A stretch of DNA of 64,000 nt from Aquarana catesbeiana (lineage: Eukaryota > Chordata > Amphibia > Anura > Ranidae): positions 192,564,251-192,628,250 of the forward strand of contig NC_133336.1 of assembly GCF_042186555.1 (NCBI RefSeq), written 5' to 3'. A program made the translations under genes and the position numbers. Each line of letters opens with the position of its first letter. The stretch's first letter is position 1. Below the pieces are notes generated by a model. That model saw nothing but the letters and a program-made list of their open reading frames with translations, was not told where the DNA came from and ran no database searches. Positions 46,401 to 60,000 of the stretch are shown here, piece by piece.

Positions 46401-47926
46401 TAACCGCCTTCGTTTTTTTCTTGTGAGAGTCTTTTTCACCACTACCAATTTCATTTTTTATAATCATAGCGCTGCATCTTTTATTTAGCACATGCACTGG
46501 AGTTCCTGTATCTGACTCTTTGATGCTGGCTGCTTTGTTGGTTTTGAATTTTTTAAATATTTCAAATATTTTTTTATATATATAAAAATTATTTTTTTCT
46601 AGCGCAGCGTTAACCCTTTGGGGTTTTTTTATATTACCAAATTTAACACACCTACTCCACATTCACACCTGAGACCTTATAACACTAACGAGTCACATGA
46701 CACAGAGGAGGGAAAATGGATAATTGGGCCCAATTTGGACATTTTCACTTAGGGGTGTACTCACTTTTGTTGCCAGCGATTTAGACATTAATGGCTGTGT
46801 GTTGAGTTATTTTGAGGGGACAGCAAATTTACACTGTTATACAAGCTGTACACTCACTACTTTACATTGTAGACAAGTGTCATTTCTTCAGTGTTGTCAC
46901 ATGAAAAGATAGAATAAAATATTTACAAAAATGTGAGGGGTGTACTCACTTTTGTGAGATACTGTATATATATATATATTTTTTTTTAAATTAGAAGCAG
47001 TTTTGAAACAGACGTATACAAATTTACCATTAAATCCAGTTATGCATTCACTTACTCCTTTTTTTTTTTTTTTTTTGCTTCTTTTAACCCCCTGAATAGA
47101 AGGAATGAGAATGTAAAAGGCAGAGGGAATACAACTGAGCAACTTATATTCAGGCTATTCTGTGTCTAATGCCCCGCACATACGAGCGGAAATTCCGGCA
47201 GCAAAAGTCCCATGAGAGCTTTTGGTCCGAAAATGCGACCGTGCGTATGATCCATCTGACTTTTGCTGGCGGAATTCCAGCCAGCAAAAGACCGAATGCA
47301 CGTCCTCAATTTTCTGGTCGGAAAAAGTTCAGATTGGAAATTCCGATCGTCTGTAGCAATTCCGATGCGCAAAATTCCTACGCAAGCTCGGAAACAATTC
47401 GACGCATGCTTGGAAGCATTGAACTTCATTTTCTCGGCTCGTCGTAGTGTTGTACGTCACCGCGTTCTTGATGGTCGAAAGTTCAGCGAACTTTTGTGTG
47501 GCGTGTGAATGCAAGGCAAGCTTGAGTGTAATTCCGTCGGAAAAACCATCCAAGATTTTTCCGACGGAAATTCCGCTCGTGTGTACGCGGCATAACACTT
47601 TGTGCTGTGGATGACGGTAGGGAGAGGACCTAATCAATGTAAATCAATGTGATGGTGTTCCTTCATTGTACAATAAGCAGATTGGGGAGCGGGCAATATA
47701 TATATGTATATACACATACACACTCATGCTCTACCATAAGTAAATATCACCTATTGCTTTTATTATTATTATTAATATTGTTATTGTTATTACTTGTCTG
47801 TTTCAACAAATAGCCATTCAAAGGAATATTTTTTTTTTTTTTTTAAATGCAGGTACTTAATCTAGCTGTATTTAAAAATCATTTATTTATTTTTGTTAAT
47901 TGAATGCATAACTGGCTTAATGGTGA

Positions 47927-48002
<76 letters not shown>

Positions 48003-51000
48003 AATTATAAGCAGTTTTGTGATTTATGCCATACTCCACAATAGGGACATCATAACTAAATATCTATTATTATTATTATATGTCTATTTCAACATATAGC
48101 CATACACAATTCTTTTTATAATTTCAAAGTAAATTCAAATGTTTTCTTTTCTAAATAATAGCGCCTAATTTTAGTTTGCAAGCAGTTCCCAGATTCCTCA
48201 TCTGCCTGCTCTAGATTACATCCTCTCTCATCGAAGTTTAGGAAGAGCCTGAGCTGAACAGCTTATTGGATGAAATATGGCATCCCTGACAAGCGTTTTG
48301 TATTTATGGGTTAAATGTCCAGCTGCAAGAAGGCCTTCTACTGAAAAACTAATGTTAGTCCACTTTTGTAGTCTGATTTCAATAAAATGGTTTACTTCGA
48401 CTGTAATGAGATTAGGTTTAAGGGGTTGTCAGTACTGCAATTTCATAAAACATTGGACTTGTGTTTAGGCTAAATATCCATCGACTTCTCATTTTGAAAT
48501 GTTTCAGCTGCTATATAGCATCAGCCAATGTTCAGTAGATACAAAACATAAATGATTAGAAAAGTTTGCTAAAAATCCTTTATAATTAATCTGGCAGAAT
48601 TTTCTGGTGTTTCAGTATCAATATAATGAATATACATGAAGACATGTATTTATTGCTTCAACATATCAAAGACAACTAGGAGTCTGCAATGAGAGGAAAA
48701 TATATTTGCTTTGACCGGTTATGTCAATAAAAGATCCCTAGATCCCTTCCTCAGGGACACAGCAAAACAAACATTAATCATTGTGATGAAAGATTGGTTA
48801 ACCTACAGTTCTTGAAGAGGTAGGTGGTAAAAGGTCTTCCATGACAGAGACACCAGAGAATTTGCCGACAGGTTACTAGAAAAAGAAGAGAAATGGCTTT
48901 GATAAGACATGAGGCAGATGTTTTGCTACAAGTCAAGACTGGAAGTAGAACTTGGAGGAAGGACGAGTGAAGCTGTCAGCACTAGAAGGAAGAGGAAGGT
49001 TAAAGATCACACATATGGTTGTTTGTGCTGAAACCAACCCCACAGTAAAGTGACCTCTGTGTAATACCAGACTGTCTGCTGTCTACTCCCATCATTCCCA
49101 TCAGCACAAGTGGGATGGCGGGAACACAAACAAGTATTGCACTGAATTGTTTTTATTTATATTTTATTATTATGATCATTTTGTTACATTCTTTCCTTTT
49201 TTTTAGTCTACATAAATAAACGTTTGTCAAATGCTGAAGATTTAAAACAAACCTGAAAAGACACAACCGACTTCTTCAAGTTCTTCATGCTTTTAGCTCT
49301 TGGACGTTGTGGTAATGGTAATATTGGGTCTAGAGCTCCCAGCTCAAAGAGTGATGTCTTATCCCAAGGCTTTCCCACAAACTAACTCCACTTGTAACCC
49401 CCATCCCTAACATTAACCTTCAAACTAACTTGAGTTAGAGCTATCAGCTCAGAGGGTGTTGCCCTATCCCAAGGATTTCCCTCAAACTAACCCTACCTGT
49501 AACACCATCCCTAAAACTAGCCATCAAACTAACTTGGGTCTAGAGCTCCCAGCTCAAAGGGTAATGTCATATCCCAAGGCTTCTCTCAAACTAACTCTAC
49601 TTGTAATGAAAGGAAAGTCCAGATTGCTGCACACCAAACTGAGATCCAACTGCCTTTATTCGCTATTATTGCTTCAGCCATGACTGGACGAGCACCCTGC
49701 AGTGAGGAGATCATGCTATTGGAGCCGGCTCAAGTGGGATCTTTTGTGTGTTGTACCTAACTCTACCTGTAACCCCCATTCCTAACAGTAACCGTGAAAC
49801 TAACTTGGGTTTAGAGCTACCAGCTCTATTGGTGATGTCCTATTCTGAGGCTTTCCCTCAGACTAACTCTCCCTTCAACCTCATCTCTAACACTACCAGT
49901 CAAATTAACTCTTTCTGTAACCCTAACTGTTACACTAACTTCCTTGTAACCTTAATCCTAACACTAACTGTCCCTGTAATCCTAATGATAACCCTCACAC
50001 TATCCTGCCCATAGCTCTCATGCTAACCCTTCTGTAATCTTCATACCAACCCTTCCTATTATCCTAACACTAATCTTGACACTCAGTCTTCTACCAACAT
50101 ACTTGTAATCCTCAACAATAACCCTCAATTAAACTCTAAAACTAATCTTCCTTATAACCCTAACACTAGCCCTAATCCTAACTCTACCTGGAACTCCAGC
50201 CCTAATACTAACTCTTACAATCTCCTTCCATGTAACTCTAACACTAATCTTCCCAGTAATCCCAACCCTATTACTAACCTTTACACTCACCCTCCCGCCA
50301 ACCTACTTGTAATGCCCAACACTAACCCTCGATGTAATCCAAATACTAATCTTCCATGTGACCCCAACCATAACACTGACCCTCTCTGTAACTCCAGCCC
50401 AACACTAATTCCCACACCCACCTTACGTGTAACATTAACACTAACATTCCCTGTAACCCCATCCCAAACACTAACCCTAATATCACCCTACATCCAATCT
50501 TAAAGTTAACCTTCACACTAACCTGTCTGTAATTGTACCTGTAATCTTCATACCAACCCTCCCTTTTACCCTATCACTAACCTTCACAATCACCCTCCCA
50601 TCAACCTACTTATGTTCCCCAACACTAACCCCCAAAGTAACCCTAACGCTAAACTTTCCTGTAACCCCAACCCTAACACAACACTAGTCTTGATTACTAA
50701 CCCTCCCTATAACACCAGCCCCAACACTAACTCTTACAATCACCTTCCACGTAACCCTAACATTAATCTTCCCTGTGACCCAAACGCTAACACTAGCCTT
50801 CACACTCACCCTCCCACCAACCTACTTGTATTCCCCAATAAAAGCCCTTAATGTAACCCCAAAACTATTTCCCCCTACACCCCAACCCCAATATTGTATT
50901 CCTCAAGCAGGGAGCCTTCTCCGTTGGCAGAATACAGTGATAAGTGTTGCCGGCTATAGGTGGCAGCACTTATCATTCGGGAAAAACCTGAAAAGCTGGT

Positions 51001-54000
51001 TGAACACAAGTCAATCGATAAATCAACCAGCTAGCCCATACATGGATTAAAATGTAGCCATTTTCTGCTGAATTGGCTGAATTTCAATCCATGTACGGCT
51101 GGCTTAAACTTCTTAACCTCCTTTTTTGCATACTCACCTTTCCTGAACTTGGATCTTCTGTTCCAAAGACCAACCTTTCTCTGCTCAAAGATACCAGTGG
51201 AAAAGCCTCTTGTTGGAATCTCCTAGTTTGACTCCAGGTGTCCTGAACTCCAGGATGCTTTGGTATGCAAATTATTTTTGTAAACCAATGCACATTCCCT
51301 GGTCAAGACCACACTAGCCTGCCCCTAGCTTGCGTTTCACATTTATTGGTCAAGGCCCCATTCACATTCTACTGGCCAATCACTGTGATAGGCTGAGGAA
51401 GGGAAATCTTTTCAATGGGACAGGGGTTTTAACCCTTCACTACTTGATCCACAACTAAAATATAAGCTTCGTGCATACACTTTAAATTACTTAATGGTCA
51501 TGTATTTGGCTTGGGGGCTACAGCATTGGGATCCCTGTACCTAAAGACTACATTTTATTAAAAATAAATAAAAATCAGCACAATTGACATTACTTACAGT
51601 CAATGCGATGTGTCCCTTGTGCTGATGGTGCTTTAGTTGAATTTTTCTGTCTTCGGATGCCCCCCTATCCCTGCCACCATAGTCTTCTTCTGCAACAGGG
51701 TTAGCTGAGAAAGCTGTCATATAAACTTATCAAGGGTGCCGACTATTACCCTTTCCCCCTACCTCCTCCATTCATAGAAGCTGTACTATAGCTTCCATCA
51801 GTGAAAAAGGATCTATGAATGGAGAAGGTTGACCTTCCATTCATCTGCCCATACTCCATTCATAGTTCATGTTTCATTCAGGGAAGCTATAGTACAACTT
51901 CTATGAATGGGGGGGGGGGGGGTGGAAAGGTTGGAAATAGTCGGCACTCTTGATGAGTGTATATGACAGGTTCCTTAACCCTATCAACTCCGCCAGACCA
52001 AAAGATTACATAGGGGTGGATCAAAAGAGGAAGACTTCAAGTTAAGTACCAGCCATAAACTCAAGGGACATTTTGTACTGACTGTAAGTAATGTTCCTTG
52101 TGCTGATTTTATTTTAAATGTTTTACTAAACTTACACTTTAATATATCAAACTTGCAATCATGCAGCAGACATAACCACTATGCCAACTGAATTTTGCAA
52201 CACGAGAGGAAATGCCCTGAGTAAATCTCACAAGTAGAGTCCCCAAAACATATAACAAGCTAGGAACTGATCAGCCCACCACACTCTGCATATAACCAAA
52301 GTTTAGCACACTGCTAGCGTAGTAGCCTGCTAGGTAAATATTTTTGGCTTCACTGTAATCAGAGGAGCAGAGGTTTACTGTTTAGGGCTGTTCAATGTCT
52401 CATAGGCTGTTGATCTAGTGTTCTCCCTGTCTTCTAGAGGATTTTAGAATCATAGTGAGAGGAAGAACAGGGTATGCAGCCTAAATATTTATGGAACGCT
52501 AGCCAATCCTTGGGGAGGTGTGCCCAGTAGGTGGTGAGAGGGCCCATAAATAGCCCGAGGCTTGAGCAGCAGGGTGCAGTGTTCCTGGGTCCAGTCCAGC
52601 TGGAGGAGACCCTGTGCAGGGGCTCTGCTCAGTGCAGAATTCTATAAAAAGCCTTCAGGAAGACACCAAGGTCCCAGCTAGGGTTATCTGGGGTGCCTAT
52701 TTGTAAGTCCAGGGATTAAGTTTGGGTCTGGAGAAGCTCACTGGAGAGAGCAAAGAGGACATTGGTGGGAAAGAGTCCAGCTGTCCTATGGTCTATATCT
52801 CCCTCCCTAGGAAGAACCCAATGGATGGCAAGTGATGATCCTGTGGCTATGTGAGTAAATGTCTTCAAGGCTGAAGAGTAGTGACTGTGTATATCTTTTT
52901 AACTGCCGGAAGGAGTACTAGTCAATGTCAGCGTAGAGATCCTGAGGGACATTTCTTTTGGTACAAGTGCAGCCAGAAAGTTGAGAAGTCCTATAGTTAT
53001 CAAGTTCTACCATTTAATGTGGGTATCCTATGCTCCCCTCATTTCTATTCAAGTTCATCATTCTGAATAGAAAAAAAAAACTGTTCTTTGGAGCCAGTGG
53101 AAGAGTGTGCCTGGCTGTGGGTGCTATATTTTTTTTTCTTGATATTTCTCAACATTTTCCCATCATATTCACGTATTGGTTTCTCCTTTGTGACCCGCGT
53201 CTAATGAGAAAAGTGTGTCATTATCGGCTACATTTAGTTGGGTGACGACAGATCCAAACAGCTGTAAATACCATTACACGTGCCTGCGCACAGAGGATCA
53301 TTTCTACGATGCCCCGGGTGGTGGGGATGGATCCATTTCAGCTCTTGTCAGGTCAATGATTGGCCACAGGGGAGTGAAAATGAGTGTTTGCTGTCAGTCC
53401 TGGCTGAGGCCAGCTGCCTCGATATCAAATTCCGCAGCAAGTACTGATATCACCAAATGATTCACCCCATAGCTCCCAGTTTACTGGGATGGGAAACAGG
53501 GATATCTTTTATAGCAAAATAGGGGGGGGGGGGGCGACACACCCCTGAGTACAGGTCCCATAAAGAATCAAGGCACAAAATATGAACCATTCATCCCTCT
53601 GGTGCTTTTTTTACTAATATAAAATAATTAGGCAGAGGACATACCCTTACTATGTCCCTGATCATAGACACCGTGAAAACAAAGTATATAACCACAAATA
53701 CAAATGTCTAATATGATGAAGCTCACCAGTCCTTAGATGTGGTGGCCGCATCAGTTTTGATGATCCTGTCAGTAACACACTTTCTGGGGTGACAACACTC
53801 ACAAACTGCACTGTATCTATGGAGGAGCAGCATTTTTACCCTAGGACAGGACTGCAAACACTTCCTCCTCTTCTTTTCTCCATAACACAGAGGGAAGTGT
53901 TCTGCAGTCCGAGGAGATAGTTGGTATATATTTAACTGATAAGAGTGTAAGTTAAACCGGGTACACACAGTCCGAATGTCCGGAGACATTTGCCGGTTCC

Positions 54001-57000
54001 AAAAAAAAAACTGCCCACATTCGGCCCGTGCGTATGTCAGTCTGTCCGGGTTCTGTCGGATGAGCATGCTGGAAAACCAGCAGCCGACAGACCCCCTTAT
54101 CAGCGCTCTCCCCTGTCAGAACACAATAGCTCAGCAGGGGAGATTGCTATACTAACTTTGCATAGTTTAGCAGCTCCGACCTAAGCTGACAGTTTTTTTC
54201 GTTGTACCCGCTGGGTAGAATGGAAAAAACTAATAGTGTGTACCAGGCTTTAGACAAAGAAGACACAGAGAAAAGATCCATGTATGGGTAGGATGGTTGT
54301 ACAGAAGTTGATCTATCAATCATTTTTTCCTAAAGGTCAGTGCCACCAGCTATAGCCGGCATTACTGATCAGTATATTCTGATGTCAGAGAAGGCTCCAC
54401 ACTGTCAGAATACAATAACTCAGTTGGAAGGATTCCCCCCATCCACACACTTGATGTAAATTGGCTCATTTATTTTGGGGGGGGGGGGGGGGGTTCAACC
54501 CACTGGTTGACCAAAAAAAATGATTAATGTATGGCCTGCCTTACAGAGCAGATAGAATAAAAGGATTGTAGAGGTATATGTACCAGACCAAAGAGACACG
54601 ATAAAATAAGTTTACTGTTAGGGTTTTACATATAATACATACATGCATACCTATATTGTTCCAGCGTAACAGCAAGGTCCATGGTTTGTCCAGTATGGTG
54701 GGGAGGAAATTGAGTGGCCTGCACAAAGCACTGATCTCAACCCTACCGAACAGCTTTGGGATGAATTGGATCACAGATTGCAAGCCAAGTCTTCTCATCC
54801 ATCATTGAGCCAATAAATGAATTGGAAGACCAATCTCAAGCCATGTCTTCTCATCCAACATAAATACCTGACCTCATAAATGGTGGCCATTTCCATAAGG
54901 ACATGGTTTGACCTGTTTGATGTGTAGGAACCCAAGTGGTCTACACAGAGCCCTGACTTCAACCCTACTGAACACCTTTGTGATGAAATGGAACTCAGAT
55001 TGCAAGCCAGGTTTTCTCATCCAACATTGAGCCCATAAATGGTGGCAATTTTCAAAAAGGACATGGTTTGACCAGTTTGGTGTTGAGAAGACCAGAGTGG
55101 CCTGTACCAAGCCCTGGCCTCAAGCCTCCTGAACACCTTTGGGATGGTTTGAAATGCTAATTATTAACCAACTCTTCTGTCCAACGTCAATACCTGAGCT
55201 CACAAGTTCCATGGTTTGCTCAGTATAGTGTGGAGGTAATTGGGTAGCCTGCACAAAGCTCTGACCTCAACCCTACTGAACAGCTGTGGGATGAATTGGA
55301 ACGCTGATTGCAAACCAGGTCTCCTCATCCAACATCAATACCTGACATCATAAATGGGGACCATTTCCATAAGAACATAGTTTGATCAGTTTGGTGTGGT
55401 ATGGCCTGCACCAAGCCCTGGCCTCAACCCTGCTGAACACATTTGGGATGGATTGAAACACCAATTATGAACCAACTCTTCCATCCAACATCAGTACCTG
55501 ACCTCACAAATGCTCTGATTGGTTGCTATAGATTATGGTACTTTGCATGCACTCTTTCATTTTTGCTTTGGCTTTTTAAGCTCTTTTGAGATAATTTTCC
55601 CTTTCAAGATTAAAACTTGAAAGGGAAAATCATTTGAACACAGATCCTCCCCCCTGAGATCAAGGTCCTGGTTTAATGGCCTTTAGCCAACAGCATCTCT
55701 AACGGAACTGCAAAGGCAAACAAAGCAAAACTATGATGCACCAAACAAGACACAAAACACAAATACAAAAACAATAAGCTACGACATCTAAACATTGATT
55801 GTAATCACGCACAGATGATGAGTGTTTGTGGCATGATAAAAACATCCCTCAGCATAAACCTTAATTTACCTTTGCCAAGGCCCACCACAGTGACGGGATG
55901 TCTGTGCTCTGAAAACCAGGACCAGTTTTGCAGCTGTTTACATGTTTGTCATTTACAATTCAAGTGAGCAATAGTAAATGGATAATGTTGTAAACTGATG
56001 AATCTGTTTTTTATTTCACGGCCTTCTTTAATTGCAATTAGCCATTTAAAAAAGGATTTATTTACCTTCTTTTTCTGGATGATCTAAAGTTGGGCAGATT
56101 GGTGGTGTCTGACAAAAGTATTTAACATTTTTACTTGTTGTTTTGGTTACTTTTTTTTTTTTTATTGCACCTGACAGCTGTATTGCCGTTGTGCATATGG
56201 GTACGCTTAATGTATACAACATATGCACTGAGGCTGCATTCACTTCTAAATTTCTTGGTTACTGTAAGGAAACCATGGCAAAAAAGGGAGCTATTGAGAA
56301 TAAAATGGATGAGGGGACTAATGACTAGTAGAGAAAGAGGCAAGACACAGCTAATTTTTAAGATAGTAGTCCTGGCAGTTAAATATCAGATAGTTGGGAG
56401 GTGCCACAACTGTGGTGTTGGCTGGGAGATCAATCAAGAGAGGCTGGCTTGAGAGAGGTTATGCAGTTACCTAACTTACTTTATAATAAGGAATTGTGAA
56501 AAATAGGATTGGGTGGCAGTATGATCATCATAAAAGTTAACCAAGTGAAGTCTTTGGGAGTCAATGTTATACTGTACGTAGTTGGGATTTGTATATAATG
56601 GGAGCACATTTAGTAGAATGGGGCTTATCCATTGCCCAGTTGTTGGTGAATTTACCTGACCCTGGTCTACTGGAGGAAGTCAGGTGTCCACAATTTGAAT
56701 TCATTGTTGTTTCAAGTTGCTGTGGTGTGGCTGGGGAAATCTTAGTTAAGTCTTCATGTTGGTGGACTTCAAAGACCCCTTCCTGGAGACATTCGTTGAC
56801 AGCTATCATGGTATTTATGTTGATATGGCTATTTGCCCAGTCAGTCTACCTGAATCTACCTGAGTTTGGTCTGCCGGAAGAAATCAGATATCCACAATTT
56901 GAGTACATAGTTGTTTCAAGTTGTTGGAATGTGGCTGGGGATGGGGAAATCTTAGTTAAGTCTTCATGTTGGTGGACTTCAAAAACAACTTCCTGGAGTC

Positions 57001-60000
57001 ATTTGTTGACAGCTGTCATGGTATTTATGTTGGTATAGCTATTTGTGTTACACAGCAGCCTTGGATGGTGTGGGCTTGACAAAGGAAAGCCCAGTCTTCA
57101 CCAGGAAACCCCATAAGGGAATTCCAGTAAGGCAAATGATGCATGAGCGTGTCCACAATTCCTGTTGGAGCCAGAGGGACTGTTTAAAGGATGCTTCTGC
57201 TCATCATCAGTGCTGACTGGTCTTCAGCTTTTCCCTGTGTCCTGCTTGTATCCGATCTTCATTGATGACATGGCTTGTTACTGGCCCAACCCTGGATTCA
57301 GCTTGTATTTCTGCCTGCCTGTTCCTGACCTCTGCCTGTTCCTTAGTATCACTCCTCCTGGGACAAGAGCTGGCACTGCAGAGGAAGCATCGGCTTATGC
57401 GGCTCCAGCTACCTCAGCAGCCGCCTGCTTCCTCCAGCTCTAAGCACTCTGATGCTCTGGGATGGTGGTTTGGCAAGCCCAGAACACGATCAACAGGTTG
57501 TTGACCATGGGCATGCACTTCCCTGGTGTGAGTTGAGCACCCCTGCTGTAGAGAGGCTAGGAGAAGTTTTTGAGTGGCAACAGGAGTCTGGTTAACCTCC
57601 GTTGCAGCACTGGTAAGGGTTCATTTTGGCCAAGAGTGACCCATGACAATTTACTTCCTGTTATTTATGGAATTGATAACGCTGGCACACAAAAGGCTAA
57701 TTAAAACACATCTATGTCATTATTTGAGTTTGAGAAAAATTAAGGGCCAAAAATTGGTGCATCCCCCAGTCATGTCTAGTATTAAGCAAGCTTGTTAGCA
57801 TTCACCACTATAGGAATTTACTGTGTCAAAATGCAGTTTAAATCATTCCTCTAAATTAAAAATTAGATGGCAGAATGGTGGATCTTAGGGCCTTTAAAAT
57901 GTCATATCTACTCTTATCATTCTATACTTTTGTGAAGAGCAATAAAATAAAATAATTATAATATATTTTTTTTATATGTAAGCTAATTGGCTGTGAATCC
58001 CCCTTGAGCATTTAAACTGAATTCGTTAATGGGGAAATGATCAGTGATAATCCCCATGATGGCGGCTAATAACTAAACCTAGTTTAGTCAGGAAGCAGCA
58101 GGTAGGTTCGCGAGAGGAGAAGTGCTCTATCCAGGGAGAAGAAAATGCATACCTAAGAGAAATACGTTCCCATCAAACCTTAAAAATACCATGACCTTTT
58201 ATTTTTTTTTAATTACTCATCCCAATCACCTCATGGTGAAAATGCCATTAGCGATGTGCACCCTGCCAAAATCTCTTTCCCGCAATTAGGAACGCGCCAG
58301 AAAACACTTAATAATTTTGAAGAACAACAAAACAAGTGCTCAGTAAGCCATCTTATTAACAACAAGACAAAATCTGCCTAAGCGTGAGAGAAGCCTCCAA
58401 GGCTATTGTCAATGACAGGCAAAATATGTCAGGAAAGGTAAAAGGAGGATTCAAATTATATATATATTAAAAAAAAGTTATAGCAATAAAGTCAGCCTAC
58501 CCAAAATGTTAGTGTTTGATGAATGTTAGAGTGAAAAACCATGACAGTTTCTTCCATTACTTGGGGACTCATCACTATTGAGATGAGATGTCTACCTCAA
58601 GTTCCTGGGTGGAGAATGGATGATTTGAAACACCTACAATTCCCAGGTGGACAAGAACAGAGGTGGGAATTATGATACCTTGCTGCCCCTTAAAATTCCT
58701 CTGCCCTGGCCTGCCTGTATATCATGGAGTAGTCCATGTTCTATTACTGGTGTTAGGATTTCCTCTTTTAAATGCAGCAATTGATTTATTTTTTCTACAG
58801 TGCTAATATCCTGATTGCTCTCAGCTCAGGATTAACTGAGGATCAAGGCTTCTGAATAAGTCAATACTCCTAATTACTACAACGCGCAAACCGCAGTTTA
58901 ATTAGCCTTATTTTAGGTTAAACCATGCATGTATTTTAAAGACCAGTAAAGACATCTCTTTTGACCAGATGTATCCACAGGAGGCCCCCAGACAATAGAG
59001 TCCAATCTTCACATCTCTTGGCATAAGCTTATGGAACGATGGAGGGGGAGTCAAAGGCAGGGTATACAGTTGGTGGAGGAAAGAGGGGGAGTCACACATT
59101 ACAAGGTATCCAGTATGGGGGGGATGTTGGGGGAGTCAAAGTTTGGTTGGTGTCTGGTATGGAAGGGTGGAGGGGGATTATAGGTTGCTTGGTGTCCAGT
59201 ATAGAAGAGTAGAGGTGGTTTACAGATTATTGGGAGTCCAGTATGGAAGGGTGGAGGGGGCTTACAGATTGTTGGGTGTCCAGTATGGTAGGGTGGAGGG
59301 GGCTTACAGATTGTTGGGTGTCCAGTATGCGTGTGGGGCGGAGGGGCAGTCACAGATAACAGGGAGTACAGTATAAGGGGAATGGAGAGGAAGTCAAAGA
59401 TTGAAGGGTGTATAGTATGTGAGGATAGAGAGGGAGTCACAGATTACAAGGGTTCAAGAGTCAGTGGTGGAGGGGCACTGGACATGGATTTTTATCAAAA
59501 ATTGGACAAAATAATTATTTGAGCACAGGTTGCCTGTATTAGGCAAAGGACATTCAAAGACAGCCAACACGTTTCAGGGGCCTGGAAGCCAAGGAAACCT
59601 CCTTGCTACTTATGCTGTGAACACTGCACAGACTGTGATTTAAACATCCTCTGCCTCAGTCCCATTAGCAGTACTTTTACTTCACTTCTACCATTTCACC
59701 CAGCCTTGTTGAAGGTGGATTGTGTAGCACCTGAAACACATTGGATGTCTTTTGCCATGTTTGTTGTAACCCGCTGAACAATAAAGACTTTTTTCTTATT
59801 TCTCATTTGTCGCTCTCTTTGAAATATTACAGATTACAGGGTGTCAAATATTGGGGAGAGATGGGGGGAGTCACTGATTACAGGGTGTCCAGTATAGGGG
59901 GGATTGGAGGGGAAGCCACAGTCTTCAGGTGTCCAGTATTGGGAGGATGGAGAAGTAGTCACATGCTGTTGAAATGTGAGACAGAGAAGGCAGGGGGGCT

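Larger units (their letters stand above)
42577..46964 (-). mobile_element. Tc1 element with two nested insertions
   Basis: The termini CAGTATCTCACAAAAGTGAG and CTCACTTTTGTGAGATACTG are inverted, extend into ~200-bp inverted arms and are flanked by TA. Removing the hAT (43225-44157) and foldback (44865-46635) with one copy of each duplication leaves about 1,661 bp, the normal Tc1 size. On the minus strand, MAPHGKELSEDLKKRIVALH starts the transposase, VSAQTIRLTLHQIGLHGYRP is the second DNA-binding part, and HDNDPKHTSK, PSMSPDLNPIEHLW mark the DDE core. Several frameshifts make it inactive. Confidence 0.92.
42173..48806 (-). other. ntrk1: ntrk1 intron, 6.6 kb
   Basis: GT-AG intron. Most of it is the nested Tc1 at 42577-46964 and a MITE at 47170-47592. 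42190-42570 and 47600-48800 show only AT-rich simple repeats and unclassified sequence. Confidence 0.85.

Noticed and set aside
52500..53060. Possible gene or LTR leader
   Set aside because: It looks unique and partly G-rich but shows no ORF, LTR ends or duplication that could support a call.
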